From Agapetus fuscipes (lineage: Eukaryota; Arthropoda; Insecta; Trichoptera; Glossosomatidae), in contig OX637359.1 of the NCBI GenBank assembly GCA_951799405.1, positions 7,746,201-7,810,200 of the forward strand: DNA of 64,000 nt. Reading direction: 5' to 3'. The first letter of the stretch is position 1; each line of letters starts with the position of its first letter. The translations under genes were made by a program, and so were the position numbers. Shown here in pieces: positions 19,563-30,955 of this stretch. The notes under the pieces were generated by a model, which was not told the origin of the DNA, made no database searches, and saw nothing but the letters and a program-made list of their open reading frames with translations.

Positions 19563-21647
19563 TAGCCCGGTAATCTTGACTAATGTATTTGGAATAAGAA
19601 TAATGCTGGTTCGATTCCCACCTGGCCCCTTGACCATAACTTTAACCGTGGTTTAACAGATTGTGTTGAGTAATTATTATAGATAATAATAATAATAATA
19701 CACTAGATTTATATGTGCCTTTTTGTGATTTACATCACTACTAACAATTCATTCAAATACAAAATAATGGATTATAAATTGATACCTACTGTTTATGGCC
19801 AGACAAAACAGATGTAAGTAATTGTAATTTTTTTAAATATTTAAAAAATTGAAATGGTACAACATGGTTTTAATTCACTTTATTCTTTTTGTTTTTGCTC
19901 GAACATTTTCGCCTAATGAGGCATCTTCAGCAGCAGAATGTAATATATGTGTATGTAGATGTAATGTGTAGATGTAATTGTAATTGTAACTCTGTCGCCA
20001 TTCCGCTAGGGGTGGCCAGAGCCTCTGCAGAGTTGCCTTCATTTTTTCCTATCCTGACATATGAATTAATGAATGAATTAAATTAAATTAATTAAACAGA
20101 TGATAAGTGAACTGCGTTCCTCTTCACATCTTTTTAAGAAAAAATTCACAAGATGGCGGCGTAGTTGGTTCCGATTTTTAGCACATTCAATAATATCCGT
20201 GTAGCACTATAGCTGCATTTTTCAACAGAATCATTGAGAACAGAATACAAAACGACAATGGACCCTAACTGCTTACAAAAGCTTGTAAAAACCCGAGGTG
20301 TAAAATGCCGAATGCCTTTGACATGTTAGGGTACTTGTTTTTATTGACGTGTGTTGATTGTTCAATCGAAAAATTCTCGGCATTATTGCTTGCATTACTG
20401 TTTGTTTTGTCTTCAAGAAAAAAGTTGCATGACACGTTGAAATGCAAATGTGCATATAAATGCAGGCAAAAACAATACACAATAATAATAGTGACATGCA
20501 ATGCGTTGGACGCCTTTTTCTTCTTTTCTTGTCTTGTCTTTACAGAGAAGCAGGGCAATATAAATTAAAAATGAATTCATTGTGAAAATAAGTAGAAACG
20601 AAGTGCCGCCGAAGCTGTTTTGGTGGCAGGTTTATTCTTTATCAATATAATTATACTGTTGTATTTTTGAGTAGCTTATTATTTCTCGTCCACAGAGTAT
20701 ATAGTTCTCGTCGTCATGGCAACGTTAGCTATCATAGTGATGTGTAGGAAATATAGGGTGGATTTTCGAATTTTGAAATGAAGGGAATCGATTTTTTTTT
20801 GACAAAAACAGTTTGATTGGAACTCCATGAAACATAAATGTAATAGCAATATTTGTTGTCATAACTAATCTATTGATTGGAAATAAAAACAAATGCATGC
20901 GATGTGTTAAATATATTGGTTAATCTTGGATCAAACATTTTCGAGAATATTTGTTTAATTTTTTTAAAGATTATTATGTAAATATAATTATTTACTTACA
21001 AATTTTATCACCATCCAAATATTCAAAATTAATTCATTCGACTTCCCTTAAAAAAAATCGATATCTCATCACTAAAATCTTTACACAACACTAGCATGAT
21101 ACGCGTTGCCATGACAACGTCAATCAACAATACTATACTAGTCAACTCAATACCTGATTAAATGAATTAACTTTAAATAAACATACATTTGACTAGAGTG
21201 GTACTCATCAAAGTTTTCTTCTTCTTTTAATGGTCATGTTAACAATAATGTGGCGCCAGTGTCGAGTATATTATTATTTGTAACATATTTAATCATTGTT
21301 TCCCAAGATTGTTCGTTATACTTACCTACTCGTAAATGTAATTTGTCATTCTAGATGTGTGATAGCACCCAATGATAGTTGATATTTAAATGACAATCAT
21401 TATTCACTGATTTCCCTAGCACGCATGTCTGATATTGTTTATTTAATATGCTAATTTGGAATATTATGTTTATGAGTAAATCACACCACACACATAAATA
21501 ATACCTATTACAGCAAGAGACAATGCATTATCTGAGAAATAATCCAACATGTAAAATAGTAGAGGTGCCAATAAGGTCATAAAAACTGTTATATCTACGA
21601 GTAAACTTAAACATAAGCTTCAAAGATATCGCCACCTTAAAGGTAAA
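19563..21647. other. intron 1 of the GPI-type gene, mostly unassigned
   Basis: A fragment at 19970-20035 (AATTGTAACTCTGTCGCCAT, GGGGTGGCCAGAG) matches 4398-4440 and 48056-48075. Frames at 20265-20568 have no recognised motif. The remainder is AT-rich with no exon seen. Confidence 0.4.
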
Positions 21648-21830
21648 AAAGATAAAAGCTGATTCACTGATTTGAGAAACCGTGGATAAAACATTTTATT
21701 GTGTGTAACTTCTCATAGTAAGCTCATGAACATCTTCTGAGCTCCAGGATTTCTACACTTTTCTAGTGGTTTCTTTCGTAGAGAATAGGAAAAAACGTGC
21801 ATTCATCTGAGAACACACATTTTTCTCTAA
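21648..21830 (+). repeat. dispersed repeat X, copy 1
   Basis: GATTCACTGATTTGAGAAAC, TGTGTAACTTCTCATAG and TCGTAGAGAATAG occur in this order here and at 28680-28895 and 52065-52225. They occur in reverse at 37930-38145, 41640-41852, 59225-59405 and 63035-63150. There is no coding content. Confidence 0.65.
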
Positions 21831-21934
21831 TAAATAAAACCAATCTTCGCATGAACACAAACCTTGCAATTCTTGCCGCCTTTTCCTAAAATCGGGGTGG
21901 CATTGGCATGGGTGAACTATATTATTTGCAACTT

Positions 21935-22358
21935 AGATTTATACTTTCAAATTTGCTCTTCGCTGGGTTGAAAAATTCATAAATCTTTACGAATGACAGG
22001 TCACCAAAGGTCCATCCAGCCTTACAGCAACTGGGTCTTGCTTGAGAATTGGCGCTTTGTAGCGACGACGACCAAGCTCGTAAAAAGGTCAATAGCTCAA
22101 TTGGTAGAATGCTTGCATTCCATGCCGAGAGCAAGGGTTCGATCTTAAGGTTTACTCGGCCTTCACAAGAAATGAGAACCAGCCCCCCCGGGAGCTGGGA
22201 AACCCCCACTTCAACTGAAAGTGGTTGGTGTGAGACCGGCCCCCTTACCTGTAAAAATAAATAGGTCCCGAATCGCCACATGCGACCCGTTAGGGGATAA
22301 CGCAGGGAAGAAGTTACACTATTTACTTAAATTGTGTAGCTTAGTTGCGTTTTTTTTG
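21935..22358 (+). mobile_element. dimeric SINE A-B, 5'-truncated
   Basis: Body A (TTCGCTGGGTTGAAAAATTC onward) passes at GACCAAGCTCGTAAAAAGGT into the B head (CAATAGCTCAATTGGTAG) and body B, ending TGTAGCTTAGTTGCG. This is the same junction as at 2865 and 53190. Confidence 0.85.
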
Positions 22359-22399
22359 CGTAGGTTGCGGATGGAATCGATGTTAGTCTATCAGTTGAT

Positions 22400-22460
22400 T
22401 GTTTGACATCACTAGCCACCTGTTTGACATCACTAGCCACCTGTTTGACATCACTAGTTA
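22400..22460 (+). repeat. 21 bp tandem repeat, three copies
   Basis: TGTTTGACATCACTAGCCACC and close variants are repeated head to tail. Confidence 0.85.
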
Positions 22461-22744
22461 CAGTATGGTTGATTAGCTTTACATTTAGTTGACGATGACA
22501 TTGACGTAATCCTGCGCGCATCTGTCAGCTGTTTTCATCAACTGGTGTTTTATTACAGTTTACCTCCTCACCACACATGGCTGCCGGGCTATCAGATGAT
22601 TATTACATCTGCAGTAATAAAGATACTAAAGCAACAAACATCTAGGTGGAGAGCAGGGACGTGGACAGCATTTCATCCGTGAGAAGGCAATTTAATATGA
22701 TTTTTCAACAAGCTCCGTGGTAATATCGATAAAAAATACTCAAA

Positions 22745-23116
22745 CCTTTCTTCTGTGCCGGAGCGGCTGCAGATTGGATGTCAGAGAAGGATCATTGATC
22801 AACTTCACTGCCCTCCTTTACACAGAATCAAGTTGATCACTCAACTTTTTGGACATACCAGACCAGAGATGGCTGCCATACTCGATAATGGGGCGGATCT
22901 GGGATTTATACAGAGTCAATAGAAGTAAAAAACCTGCGAGGTCTGTATAGTATGCCGAGTTGTGCGAGACTCAATAGCATCATGGTATTTTAACTCTGAT
23001 GAAAGAGAAACACCGGGAAGATTCAAATGTTCATGGTTAGGAAGGGACACGTTGTCGAAGATTGGGAGATAGTTATTTGGAATCCTATTTAAGGATATCA
23101 GACATTCTTGAGACAT
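22745..23116 (-). pseudogene. jockey-like LINE reverse transcriptase C-terminal fragment
   Basis: Minus-strand frames give NNYLPIFDNVSLPNHEHLNL, LYKSQIRPIIEYGSHLWSGM and LDSVQRRAVKLINDPSLTSN, with frame breaks between. The order LYK.Q.RP..EY.SHLW followed by D..QRRA......P.L....PL..RR is characteristic of the region just after the catalytic domain in jockey/CR1-type elements of insects. It is a decayed fragment in intron 1 of the GPI-type gene. Confidence 0.75.
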
Positions 23117-23276
23117 GGGAGCATTCAGACTAGTCCCTTTCTACCCGGCCGCCGGGCGGCCAATCTAACACCAAGTAAACAATCCGGGCAGAATGCAATC
23201 TAGTGGGAAATCTAAATCAACAAAGATGATCGTGGTTTGGCCTGCTTGACGATAACCTTGAGTATCCAGCACTTAC

Positions 23277-23498
23277 TCTGCTCGGGCCGCAGCTGCCTGG
23301 CCGCTTGCCGCGCCTCCGCTGACGAGATCTCGTGCTCCACGAAGAACTCCTCGACCTCCTGCAGCAGGGTGATGGGGGGAGGGGGCTGGGTGGTGGCTGG
23401 TGGGGGAGGAGCGGGGGGCACCTCCACCACCCCAAGGGCTGCCCCGGCTCCTGCTGCAGACAACAGCAGGCAGAATACCACGATGGAAGAGGCGCATA
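23277..23498 (-). CDS. cysteine-rich surface protein, signal peptide and proline-rich linker exon
   Basis: The 222 bp exon lies between the acceptor CTCTGTTTACAG and the consensus donor CAGA|GTAAGT. Its frame, starting with two bases (TA), reads CASSIVVFCLLLSAAGAGAA. This is the hydrophobic core and small-residue cleavage zone of a signal peptide. A linker with PPAPPPPATTQPPPP follows, then a charged helix LQEVEEFFVEHEISSAEARQ. It ends with one base (A), in phase with 18949. The initiator Met must lie in an upstream exon: there is no ATG in frame here, and a stop occurs 11 codons before the exon. An ATG at the exon start is in another frame. The exon is clearly GC-richer than its surroundings. 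Confidence 0.82.
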
Positions 23499-23709
23499 CT
23501 GTAAACAGAGAAATAGGGGTTTTTAAGGAATCCTATGCATCAGACTTACCAGATTTTAGAAAATCTAGAGGTCTATGACGCTTCTAAGCTGAGTCTTATT
23601 CAGGTGGAAGATATCAACCGAAAAGGAGATCTCATTGAGCATAGCCATAGCCCTCTTTACTTTTGATAAGTTTTAAATTCATTGAATAAATCCAGAAGCG
23701 CTATTCTGT

Positions 23710-23853
23710 TAAATTTCTTACGACCTTAGGGCGACGAGATAGCAAATCGGATCCAAAAACACTGTTTTTTTTTTTTTTTTTTAATTTATGGAGCTCTTCC
23801 TCAAGCGCTAGCAAGCTCCGATTTGGATTGATATCGAAAGTGTAAGGAATTTA
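23710..23853. mobile_element. MITE-like element, family M3, copy 1
   Basis: AAATTTCTTACGACCTTAGG and GCGACGAGATAGC on the left are mirrored by GATATCGAAAGTGTAAGGAA on the right, with a T tract and AAGCGCTAGCAAGCTCCGAT between. A second copy at 35208 is split by a SINE. Confidence 0.65.
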
Positions 23854-24091
23854 GCACAATAGCACTTCAGTTATCGTAAAAATTAAATTAATAAATTCAC
23901 AATTTCTCCATCGCCCATGTGAGATGGCAATCCTGAAGCCGGCTGGATATATAGAAGGTTCCTCCTGACTGCACCTTTATATCTTAACATAACTTGGGGT
24001 CTATTTATCCTTTCTTGTGTGATCATGACTTGATGATTATATTGATTGGGGAAAGCGTTGGCTTTTGATCCTTGCCACTCGACGGGACATG

Positions 24092-24185
24092 GCTATTGCT
24101 GGATAATTGACGCTTTCTATAGCGACGACTAAGCTCGCAGAGGCCTCTTGAGGTATCAATTGTACAAACACACCATCACCAAATT
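24092..24185 (+). mobile_element. SINE A 3' fragment
   Basis: ATAGCGACGACTAAGCTCGC, then AGGCCTCTTGAGGTATC and CACCATCACCAAAT, is the ATT-tailed 3' end of A, diverged. Confidence 0.6.
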
Positions 24186-24189
24186 ACCT

Positions 24190-24717
24190 TAATTTTACTT
24201 TAAAGTTGAAAGTATTTAATATCTTTTACTGCTTACTATTGCCTTTGTGGAGTAATCGCCCCCGGTACAAACCAGCGACGTCCCCTCGCCTCACCGGCCA
24301 CATGTCCGCCAACCAGACATTCTCTTCCTCTACTCTCTTATCCAGCAAGTCCAGCGGTAGACAGATCCGAGCGGCAACAAAATATCGTCCAGGAGTGCAC
24401 AGCTAAGCAGACTTAGAAAAAGAAGAAGAGGAAGCCTTTGAGTTTATCTTCTTCTTCATCCCTTCTTCCTGAGTTTAGTTCCACGAATATTTTCTATAGT
24501 TCGCTGGATGCTAAATTTTTCTTATTTCCATGATCTTGAAGTTATAATCTGAAACAAGAGATGAAGAAATGTATTTTCGTTGAAATAAGGTAACAAAGCT
24601 TTAGCGTCGAAATCAGTGTAGTCGGGGTTTTTTAAATTAGAATTTTTTATTCTGTATTTGTTTTGATGTTTATGCATACATTATTTGTGATTTAAAAAAA
24701 TGTAATTTGTTGTGTAT
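24190..24717. other. coding-like but unassigned patch
   Basis: From 24206 an open plus-strand frame of 66 codons has GC-richer, serine-rich content (GHMSANQTFSSSTLLSSKSS). I do not recognise it and see no splice sites. A retroelement remnant seems as likely as an exon. Confidence 0.3.
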
Positions 24718-25210
24718 GTTCTTTGACTTATAGGTTGGTATGTGGCTGACCACCCATGCTGGGCATGGCTGCCATGCTGGGCTGGCCTCTCCTGAATCGT
24801 TGACATTGAATAGTTTGTCATTTTATCATCAAATATTCATAATAATTATTTAATCACTAATTGATTAATTCTGATTGATTAACGGGATAACCAGCATGTC
24901 CAGGTAAAGTGCTCTGCGCACAAGGTCTCCCCGTCAAGCCCATCAAATGAAATCACATCAAATTATTGTGTGACCGTGAAACTTGTGCACGCAACATTAC
25001 ATCCTGGAAAAATACTCGCTCTATTGATTAACGGTTTTATGGACAATATTTTAACCTTTAGGGGCATGCCGTCTCAGATTCATAATATCCAATTTCACCC
25101 CTGTTTCGGCAAAAATTGCGGGTTTATGTTTGGGTAAGATTTGGGCCTTTATTTGGTTAGTGCACATACAGCATGTTTAGCGCGAACTTACACCTGTTTG
25201 CTAGTGCGCA
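24718..25210 (+). mobile_element. fragments of the LINE 3' end repeat (family L)
   Basis: CTTTGACTTATAGGTTGGTA at 24720 and TTTCACCCCTGTTTCGGCAA with GTTTAGCGCGAACTTACACC at 25090-25200 are two pieces of L, separated by unrelated DNA. Confidence 0.55.
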
Positions 25211-25239
25211 AACTTGAATGTTATTGTTATGATATTTTC

Positions 25240-25555
25240 ACTGTGGTTCTTTTTAATTAAACTGCGATTTATTTATTTAACAAGATTTATTTTGCACAAT
25301 TTACGGTTACACAGTACTTCTCTATCTCTATCAACTTTGCGACACAATGTTTTAAGCGTCTCTGGCTCTCCGCACCATTGCGGCTCATATATATAGGTAT
25401 GAAGGAGACGATTATTGCATGTCCTAGATTATTACACATACTTCTATTATGGTATTTTGAAACACTTCCAGATTGTCCGACACACACCATCGTGCTTGGC
25501 GCACGTACCTACATAGGTACATGTACACACAAACTCATAGTTCGTAACATTATCA
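25240..25555 (+). repeat. unnamed dispersed repeat, copy 1
   Basis: TTCTTTTTAATTAAACTGCG, TATAGGTATGAAGGAGACGA and GTCCGACACACACCATCGTG align in order with 38405-38735 (TTCTTTTAATTAAGTTGTGA, CATAGGTACGAAAGAGAAGA). Strongly diverged; no coding content seen. Confidence 0.55.
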
Positions 25556-25654
25556 TTGCAACTTATGGTATGGGTAGTTATTAGCGGCAACTGTTTGCCT
25601 TATGTATTTAATAATAGCAAATCGTTTTCAAACAATGATTTTTGAATTGAGTGA

Positions 25655-25905
25655 TCAGTGATCAGTACCCTTAGTACGAGTTGCAAAACTTGAGTAAAGT
25701 AAAGTTTACGGAAAGTATTAAAGAGTGATTTCTCCAAAAATCTGCCGTTTTTGTTTCACTTTATGGTCTTAGCAAAAGAGTTACAGTGATGAAGAAAATC
25801 AAGTTCAAACAAACAAAAACGGCAGATTTTGGGGGAAATCACTCTTTAATAATTGCCGTAAACTTTACATTACTCAAGTTTTGCAACTCGTACTAAGGGT
25901 ACAGT
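25655..25905. mobile_element. hairpin element with core motif shared with two others
   Basis: Arms GTACCCTTAGTACGAGTTGC and the mirrored GCAACTCGTACTAAGGGTAC continue inward (AAAGTTTACGG; AATCACTCTTTAAT). The centre has CTTTATGGTCTTAGCAAAAG. This core also occurs in the elements at 49627-50334 and 51377-51833. Confidence 0.8.
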
Positions 25906-25933
25906 ACCCTGAGTAGGTATACAACATTGCTGT

Positions 25934-26043
25934 TAACTCCCCTCGATTGCGTGAATCGAAAATGTATGGAATATATGACGTTACTCATTGTGAGTGATTT
26001 AATTTTCATACATTTTTTCGATTTACGTGATTGAGGGGAGCTT
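25934..26043. repeat. 110 bp inverted repeat
   Basis: CTCCCCTCGATTGCGTGAAT with CGAAAATGTATGGAA is mirrored by CATACATTTTTTCGATT and TGATTGAGGGGAG. Confidence 0.7.
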
Positions 26044-26270
26044 ACGCTACGCTTTATACTCGGGCTGCTAATAAGTAATCGGAATGGTCTGGTCAGTCCC
26101 ACGACAACCAGAATACTAAGTGTGCAGGTGTTCACTCATACAAGGACCGGTAACTGACTCGCAGGGAGAAGCATTCCATACAGGCAAAAGTATGCAACTA
26201 AGCTGCACAAATAGTGCAACTGCTACTGCCTTTAAATAATTTACAAACTATTAGTGTAAGAGCCGGCCGC

Positions 26271-27759
26271 ACGAAACCTTACCTTATTTCTACCAGGCAG
26301 AGACTAGTAAGAGGTGATGCTCCACATTAATTACCTGCTTTTAGCACAAAATTAATGTTCCAAACCTGGAGCGTTTTGAATGCGGCCATTTTTTTGTAAA
26401 TTATAAAAAACGATCTTTTGAAGTTAGTTGTATGAGCCATGGAGATTAAGTAAAAAAATATTATACTACATACATTACTTGTAATAAGAGGATAAACATA
26501 CTACAAATTTGTATTTCCAACCCTTCTTGTTCAGGAGAAAAGAGGGTAAAATGTTATTTTTTACAATATATTTTATAACTCAAAAACAAAATAGAAATTG
26601 TGATATTTTTGTACGTAAAATATAGAAACATAATTTTTTATACAATAATGATCTCTTACATATTCTTGCTATCTGCTATACTTTCAGAGAAAATAAAGTT
26701 TGAAGTGAAATATTTTCCCAAAAACCGTTACAGCGTTTCCCGTTTTTTGGTCAAAATCCGGTTTGAACGCCTTAGTGTTTGATTGTAAAAATATATAAAA
26801 AATACCATCCCCTAGAAGATTAAATTGCCTGTAAAACTGTATGGATATAAACTATTTTATCGTGAAAGGTTTGAACAGAATAGCGGTTAATCTTGTGGTA
26901 ACATATTTTGCGTGATATTATGATGATAATATGAAATCATCATAATATTACGCAGATACTCGTGCTAGATAGGTAGGTACTTATATACAACCACCAAAAT
27001 ACGTTACAAAAGTTAAACCGCTATAACATACAATCCTTTCACAATAAAAGAGTAAATATTCATACAATTTTAAAGGAAATTTAATCTTCTAGGTGATGGT
27101 ATTTTTTATAAATTTTTAAAATAAAATACTAAGGCGTTCAAACCGAATTTTGAACCAAAAACGGGAACTGCCGTAAAGTTTTTTAGAAAATGCTCTGAAA
27201 CTACAGCAGATAGCAAGAATATGCAAGAGATTATTATTGTATACAAATGTATGTTCTTATATTTGACGTCCGTAAATATCATATTTTCAATTTTGTTTTT
27301 GAGTTATAAAATATATTGTACAAAATAACATTTTACCCCTTTTTCTCCTGAACAAGAAGGGTTGGAAATACAAATTTGTTGTATGTTTATCCTCTTATTA
27401 CAAGTAATGTATGTAATATCATATTTTTTTACTTTATTTCCATGGCTCATACAACTAACTTCAAAAAATCGTTTTTTATAATTTACAAAAAAATGGCCGC
27501 ATTCAAAACGCTCCAGATTTGGAATATTTTTTTTTTATGCAAAAAGCAGGTAATTAATATGGAGCATTAGTTTTTACTAGTCTCTGCCTGGTAGTCGATG
27601 AGGTAGTTTGCACCATTTTTTGGGCCTCTTTGAAGAGGCCGCATCCAAAACGCTCCAGGATAGGAAACGGCAGATCTGTGAAAAAATCTTGTACTCGATG
27701 CAAACTACCAGCCTGACCATGTCTCTGCCTGGTAGTCGATGAGGTAAGGTTTCATACGT
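26271..27759. repeat. long imperfect inverted repeat (~1.5 kb)
   Basis: Two arms of roughly 650 bp face each other around about 26930. Matching pairs include CTACCAGGCAGAGACTAGTA with TACTAGTCTCTGCCTGGTAG, TTGTAATAAGAGGATAAACA with TGTTTATCCTCTTATTACAA, and GCGTTTTGAATGCGGCCATT with AATGGCCGCATTCAAAACGC. The right end carries about 140 bp extra (27600-27740) that repeats the end sequence TCTGCCTGGTAGTCGATGAG. The arms have diverged by scattered substitutions. No coding frame of note. Confidence 0.88.
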
Positions 27760-27777
27760 CTAGCTCTTAGACTATAT

Positions 27778-27938
27778 GTATTAGGATGATTTACTTGATG
27801 AGCGCTGTTTTTGTGTGAATCGCAGATTATAAACCCCACAAGAGCGAGTTTGGTTGTCGGCTTACCGCTATAGAAAGTACCAATTTTCAAGCAAGACCCA
27901 GTTGCTGCAAGACTGGATGGACCTTTGGTGACCGGTTT
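27778..27938 (-). mobile_element. SINE A, ATT-tailed type, truncated
   Basis: The reverse 3' end (TTAGGATGATTTACTTGATG, AGCGCTGTTTTTGTGTG) continues to GACCTTTGGTGACCGG; the head is missing. Confidence 0.75.
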
Positions 27939-28081
27939 TTTGTTGTTCTTAGCCGGGAATTGAACGACTTTCCGATTACAAAAGAGATCGAATTTGGAGT
28001 GTAGTATCTTTTTATTTTCTCATGTAAAGGAGCCTGCCTTATATCAACCACATCACTTGAAGTAAAGGCTTCTCTTCTTCT

Positions 28082-28258
28082 TGCTTAATTGGTAGAATGT
28101 TTGCGTTCCATGCCTGAGGACTAGGGTTTAATCCCCACCAAGAACATCAGAAATGATTTCCAGTTTCAGTGTTTATTCCAAACCCAAAATCAAAATACCG
28201 ACAAAGTTTACTAAGCCATCACAAGATGTGTGAACCAGCCCTCCGGGAGCTGGAAAGA
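28082..28258 (+). mobile_element. SINE B, 3'-truncated
   Basis: TTAATTGGTAGAATGTTTGC, ATTTCCAGTTTCAGTG and CCAGCCCTCCGGGAGCTGG represent the B head and the first half of its body. Confidence 0.75.
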
Positions 28259-28314
28259 ATCCTTTGTTTTAAATATTGTTTGAAACAAAGGATTCTTTTA
28301 TTATTCTTTTACTA

Positions 28315-28635
28315 TTTTTTTTTTAAGAAATCCTGTGCGGGAGACTCCCTAGATTCTAGAGACTCTAGGGGTCTATGACACTTGTTGTAGTGCCGCAGAG
28401 GTGTACGAGCTTGGTTGTCGCTACAAAGCGCCAATACTCAAGCAAGACCCAGTTGCTGTAAGGCTGGATGGACCTTTGGTGACCGGTCATTGGTAAAGGT
28501 TTATGAATTTTTCAACCCAGCGAAGAACAAATTTGAAAATATACTTAAATGGTATATTTTTTGTGCTCCGCCGGGATTCGAACCCACAACCTTCCCATTC
28601 AGAGTCCGCAGTGTTACCAATGAGCTACGGATTGG
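28315..28635 (-). mobile_element. SINE A with A-tailed 3' module (A2)
   Basis: In plus order: T-rich tail, AAATCCTGTGCGGGAGACTC, TAGATTCTAGAGACTCTAGG, then body A in reverse to TTCGAACCCACAACC and GAGCTACGGATTGGTC. It matches the copy at 13660. Confidence 0.88.
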
Positions 28636-28679
28636 TCAAATTCAGTTTCACTTTGCCAGTGAAAATAAATCGCCACCTT

Positions 28680-28895
28680 TAGGGTAAAACTGAATAAGTG
28701 CTTATTCACTGATTTGATAAATCGTGGATAAACATTTGATTGGGTGTAACTTCTCATAGTTGAACTGATTATGAACTATAACTTATGACAAACTTCGTAA
28801 CTACAGGATTTTCTCACTTTTTCAGTGTTTTCTCTCATAGAGAATAGAAGAATAGATGCTCTTATCTGAGAAACACATGTTAGCTTCATGTGTAA
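28680..28895 (+). repeat. dispersed repeat X, copy 2
   Basis: TTATTCACTGATTTGATAAA, TGTAACTTCTCATAGTTGAA and CTCTCATAGAGAATAG are in X order. Confidence 0.65.
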
Positions 28896-29340
28896 CGCAA
28901 CAAGAGATCCTTTTGAGGACAGAGAACACGGTATAAAATTGCACTATACTCGTATGTTGCGTTACATGTGCAGCTTAGTTGCGTTTTTTATTATTAGTAA
29001 TTTCTGCGTGCAGTTTTAATTGAATTTGGTCGTTAAATTAGCTCAAACTTGTGATGATTGCCCTTTAACTAATCGACTCAAGACTTCGAAGCGATGAAAC
29101 GGAGTCAATTTAATGAGTAGGTAACATCTTAAATAAAAACTGGGTCAACCTTTAATACAACCATTATTATTGTTTCTTTAAAATTGTCGAACACGAAAAA
29201 CGTGCAATTGCAGTCATTTTTAGATAAAGTAGAGCGTCGATTAACTGAAAGATCTAGTTCTTGAATATATCCAGGCCCGGATTTAAGCGCGGTTCGAGCG
29301 GTACGATTGGACGGGCTGTAAAACGGGCACACTATAAAAA
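28896..29340. other. unassigned DNA
   Basis: A short end of SINE B (TGTGCAGCTTAGTTGCG) lies near 28970-28986. Nothing else was recognised. Confidence 0.4.
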
Positions 29341-29765
29341 CTGGTTCAATTTGCCAGTGTCACTCCTGTTTCAGGAAAAGTCAGCAAAGTTGTAGGGTTT
29401 ATATTACTTTGAGGTTGGACTTTTAATTTGTAAGTACACACGCAGCATTTGTAAGCGCGAATTTATTATTATTGTTCCTTGACTTATAGGTTGGTATGAT
29501 ACTGACCACCCATACTGTAAAAAATGGTTTACTTTGCCAATGTCACCCCTGTTTCAGGGAAGGTTGGCAAGAGTTGCAGGGCTTATGTTCATTTGAAATT
29601 GGGTTTTATATTGCAGGCTCACATGCGGCATGTTTAAGCGCGATCTTAAATGTGTCTGCTTGTGGGAATACGTTTAATACAAATCTTAAATGTGTCTGTT
29701 TGTGGGAATACGTTTAATACAAATCTTAAATGTAATATATCTTTGCAACTTAAATTATAGATTAT
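29341..29765 (+). mobile_element. two overlapping LINE 3' end repeats (family L)
   Basis: A partial copy at 29341-29475 (GTGTCACTCCTGTTTCAGG) is followed by a full one from CCTTGACTTATAGGTTGGTA at 29476. In the full copy, AATACGTTTAATACAAATCT with TTAAATGTGTCTG before it is repeated as a local duplication near 29645-29725. Confidence 0.75.
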
Positions 29766-30204
29766 AGACCTTACATGTATCTGTTTGTGGGCATGCATGT
29801 GTACATGTTTGAAACTTAGATTATAGATACTTCATAGTTCATACTAACCTATAAGTCAAGGAATATGTATTACATTAATTCTAAAACATCTTAAAATTTA
29901 AGGGAAAAAATGTTAAAAAATACATAGATGTAGGAATGCCGGTTTTCCTGAGTTACGATATTTTTATTCAACAACAATTAAAGAAGCACAACTAAAGGGC
30001 TAACCAACTTCGTGATTATAATTAATTAGAAGTATAGCCTGTATAGCTCCTCCACACTTCAGACGCTCTGAGCGACACTTCAATTGCCCCAATTATTAGT
30101 GAGTCAGACAGCGCCACAACAAGTAGACTCCTCACTCCTCAGCTGATCCTGCTAATCAACATTAGCAGCGTGTTCAGAACAAGACAGTGGACAAGTTAAG
30201 AAAC

Positions 30205-30510
30205 GAAGAAATTTTGCAGAGTGCATGCTTTTTCATTGTGTCAAAGGTCGTACGATTGATAAGGAATATAACGTTGAAGCTATGTGCCGTTTGCGTGAAG
30301 CAATACGCAAAGAAAAACTTTCGGATCCAGTCATGGATATTATACCATGATAATGCTCCAACGCACACGCAATTGCTTGCTCGTGATTTCTGTCCAAAAA
30401 CAAACACCCTGTAATCATGCTTTGGCCATATGTTTTACTACATTTGACCCCCTACGACAATTCCTTCCCTTAATCTGAAAAAACCCATGAAAGTGTGGTA
30501 TTTTGGACAA
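30205..30510 (+). pseudogene. mariner-like transposase fragment, frameshifted
   Basis: One frame gives KGRTIDKEYNVEAMCRLREA then IRKEK; one base over, the next gives WILYHDNAPTHTQLLARDFC. These match the mariner order (KEY...L.RLRE.I..K, then W...HDNAP.H.....), where the Asp of HDNAP is the second catalytic residue of the DDD triad. Stops follow, and the third Asp region is only suggested by TPYDNSFP. The element cannot be functional. Confidence 0.75.
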
Positions 30511-30780
30511 AAAACTCGCACCCCACAGAGAGCTAAAAAAACGAAAATCATAAGGGCTTCGAGAATGGACTCACAAAATATGATGTCACTTGGCCAGGCT
30601 ACAGGCAGGACAGATAGTTACAACTTTGAAAGGACACTAATGCTACGTACTGCATTTACCTATGTAGCATGAGCCTAAACTGCATACGTTTTACAATGCT
30701 GTTAACTAGAAAAAATCTCCGATGGTCAAAAATTCATTATTTATTTAGTAGATATGGATACTGTAAAATACAAACTACAA

Positions 30781-30955
30781 AGAATAATTCACTTTACCAA
30801 TGTCGGCAAGAGTTGCAGGGCTTATGTTTATTTGAGATTGGGTTTTTATGTTGTAAGTCCACATGCGGCATGTGCAGATACCTAAGCGTGAGCTTTTACG
30901 TGTCAGCTGGTGAAAATGCATGTTATATGTATTTTTTCAACTTAAATTATAGATA
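30781..30955 (+). mobile_element. LINE 3' end repeat (family L), partial
   Basis: GGCAAGAGTTGCAGGGCTTA, TTGGGTTTTTATGTTGTAAG and the end CAACTTAAATTATAGAT are present; the first third is lost. Confidence 0.7.

Noticed and set aside
20265..20568. Frames of 97 and 87 codons on opposite strands
   Set aside because: AT-rich, low-complexity hydrophobic content, no domain and no splice signals.
23273..23497. Start at the ATG just inside the signal-peptide exon
   Set aside because: That frame gives an Arg/Pro/Gly-rich peptide and does not join in phase to the cysteine exons.
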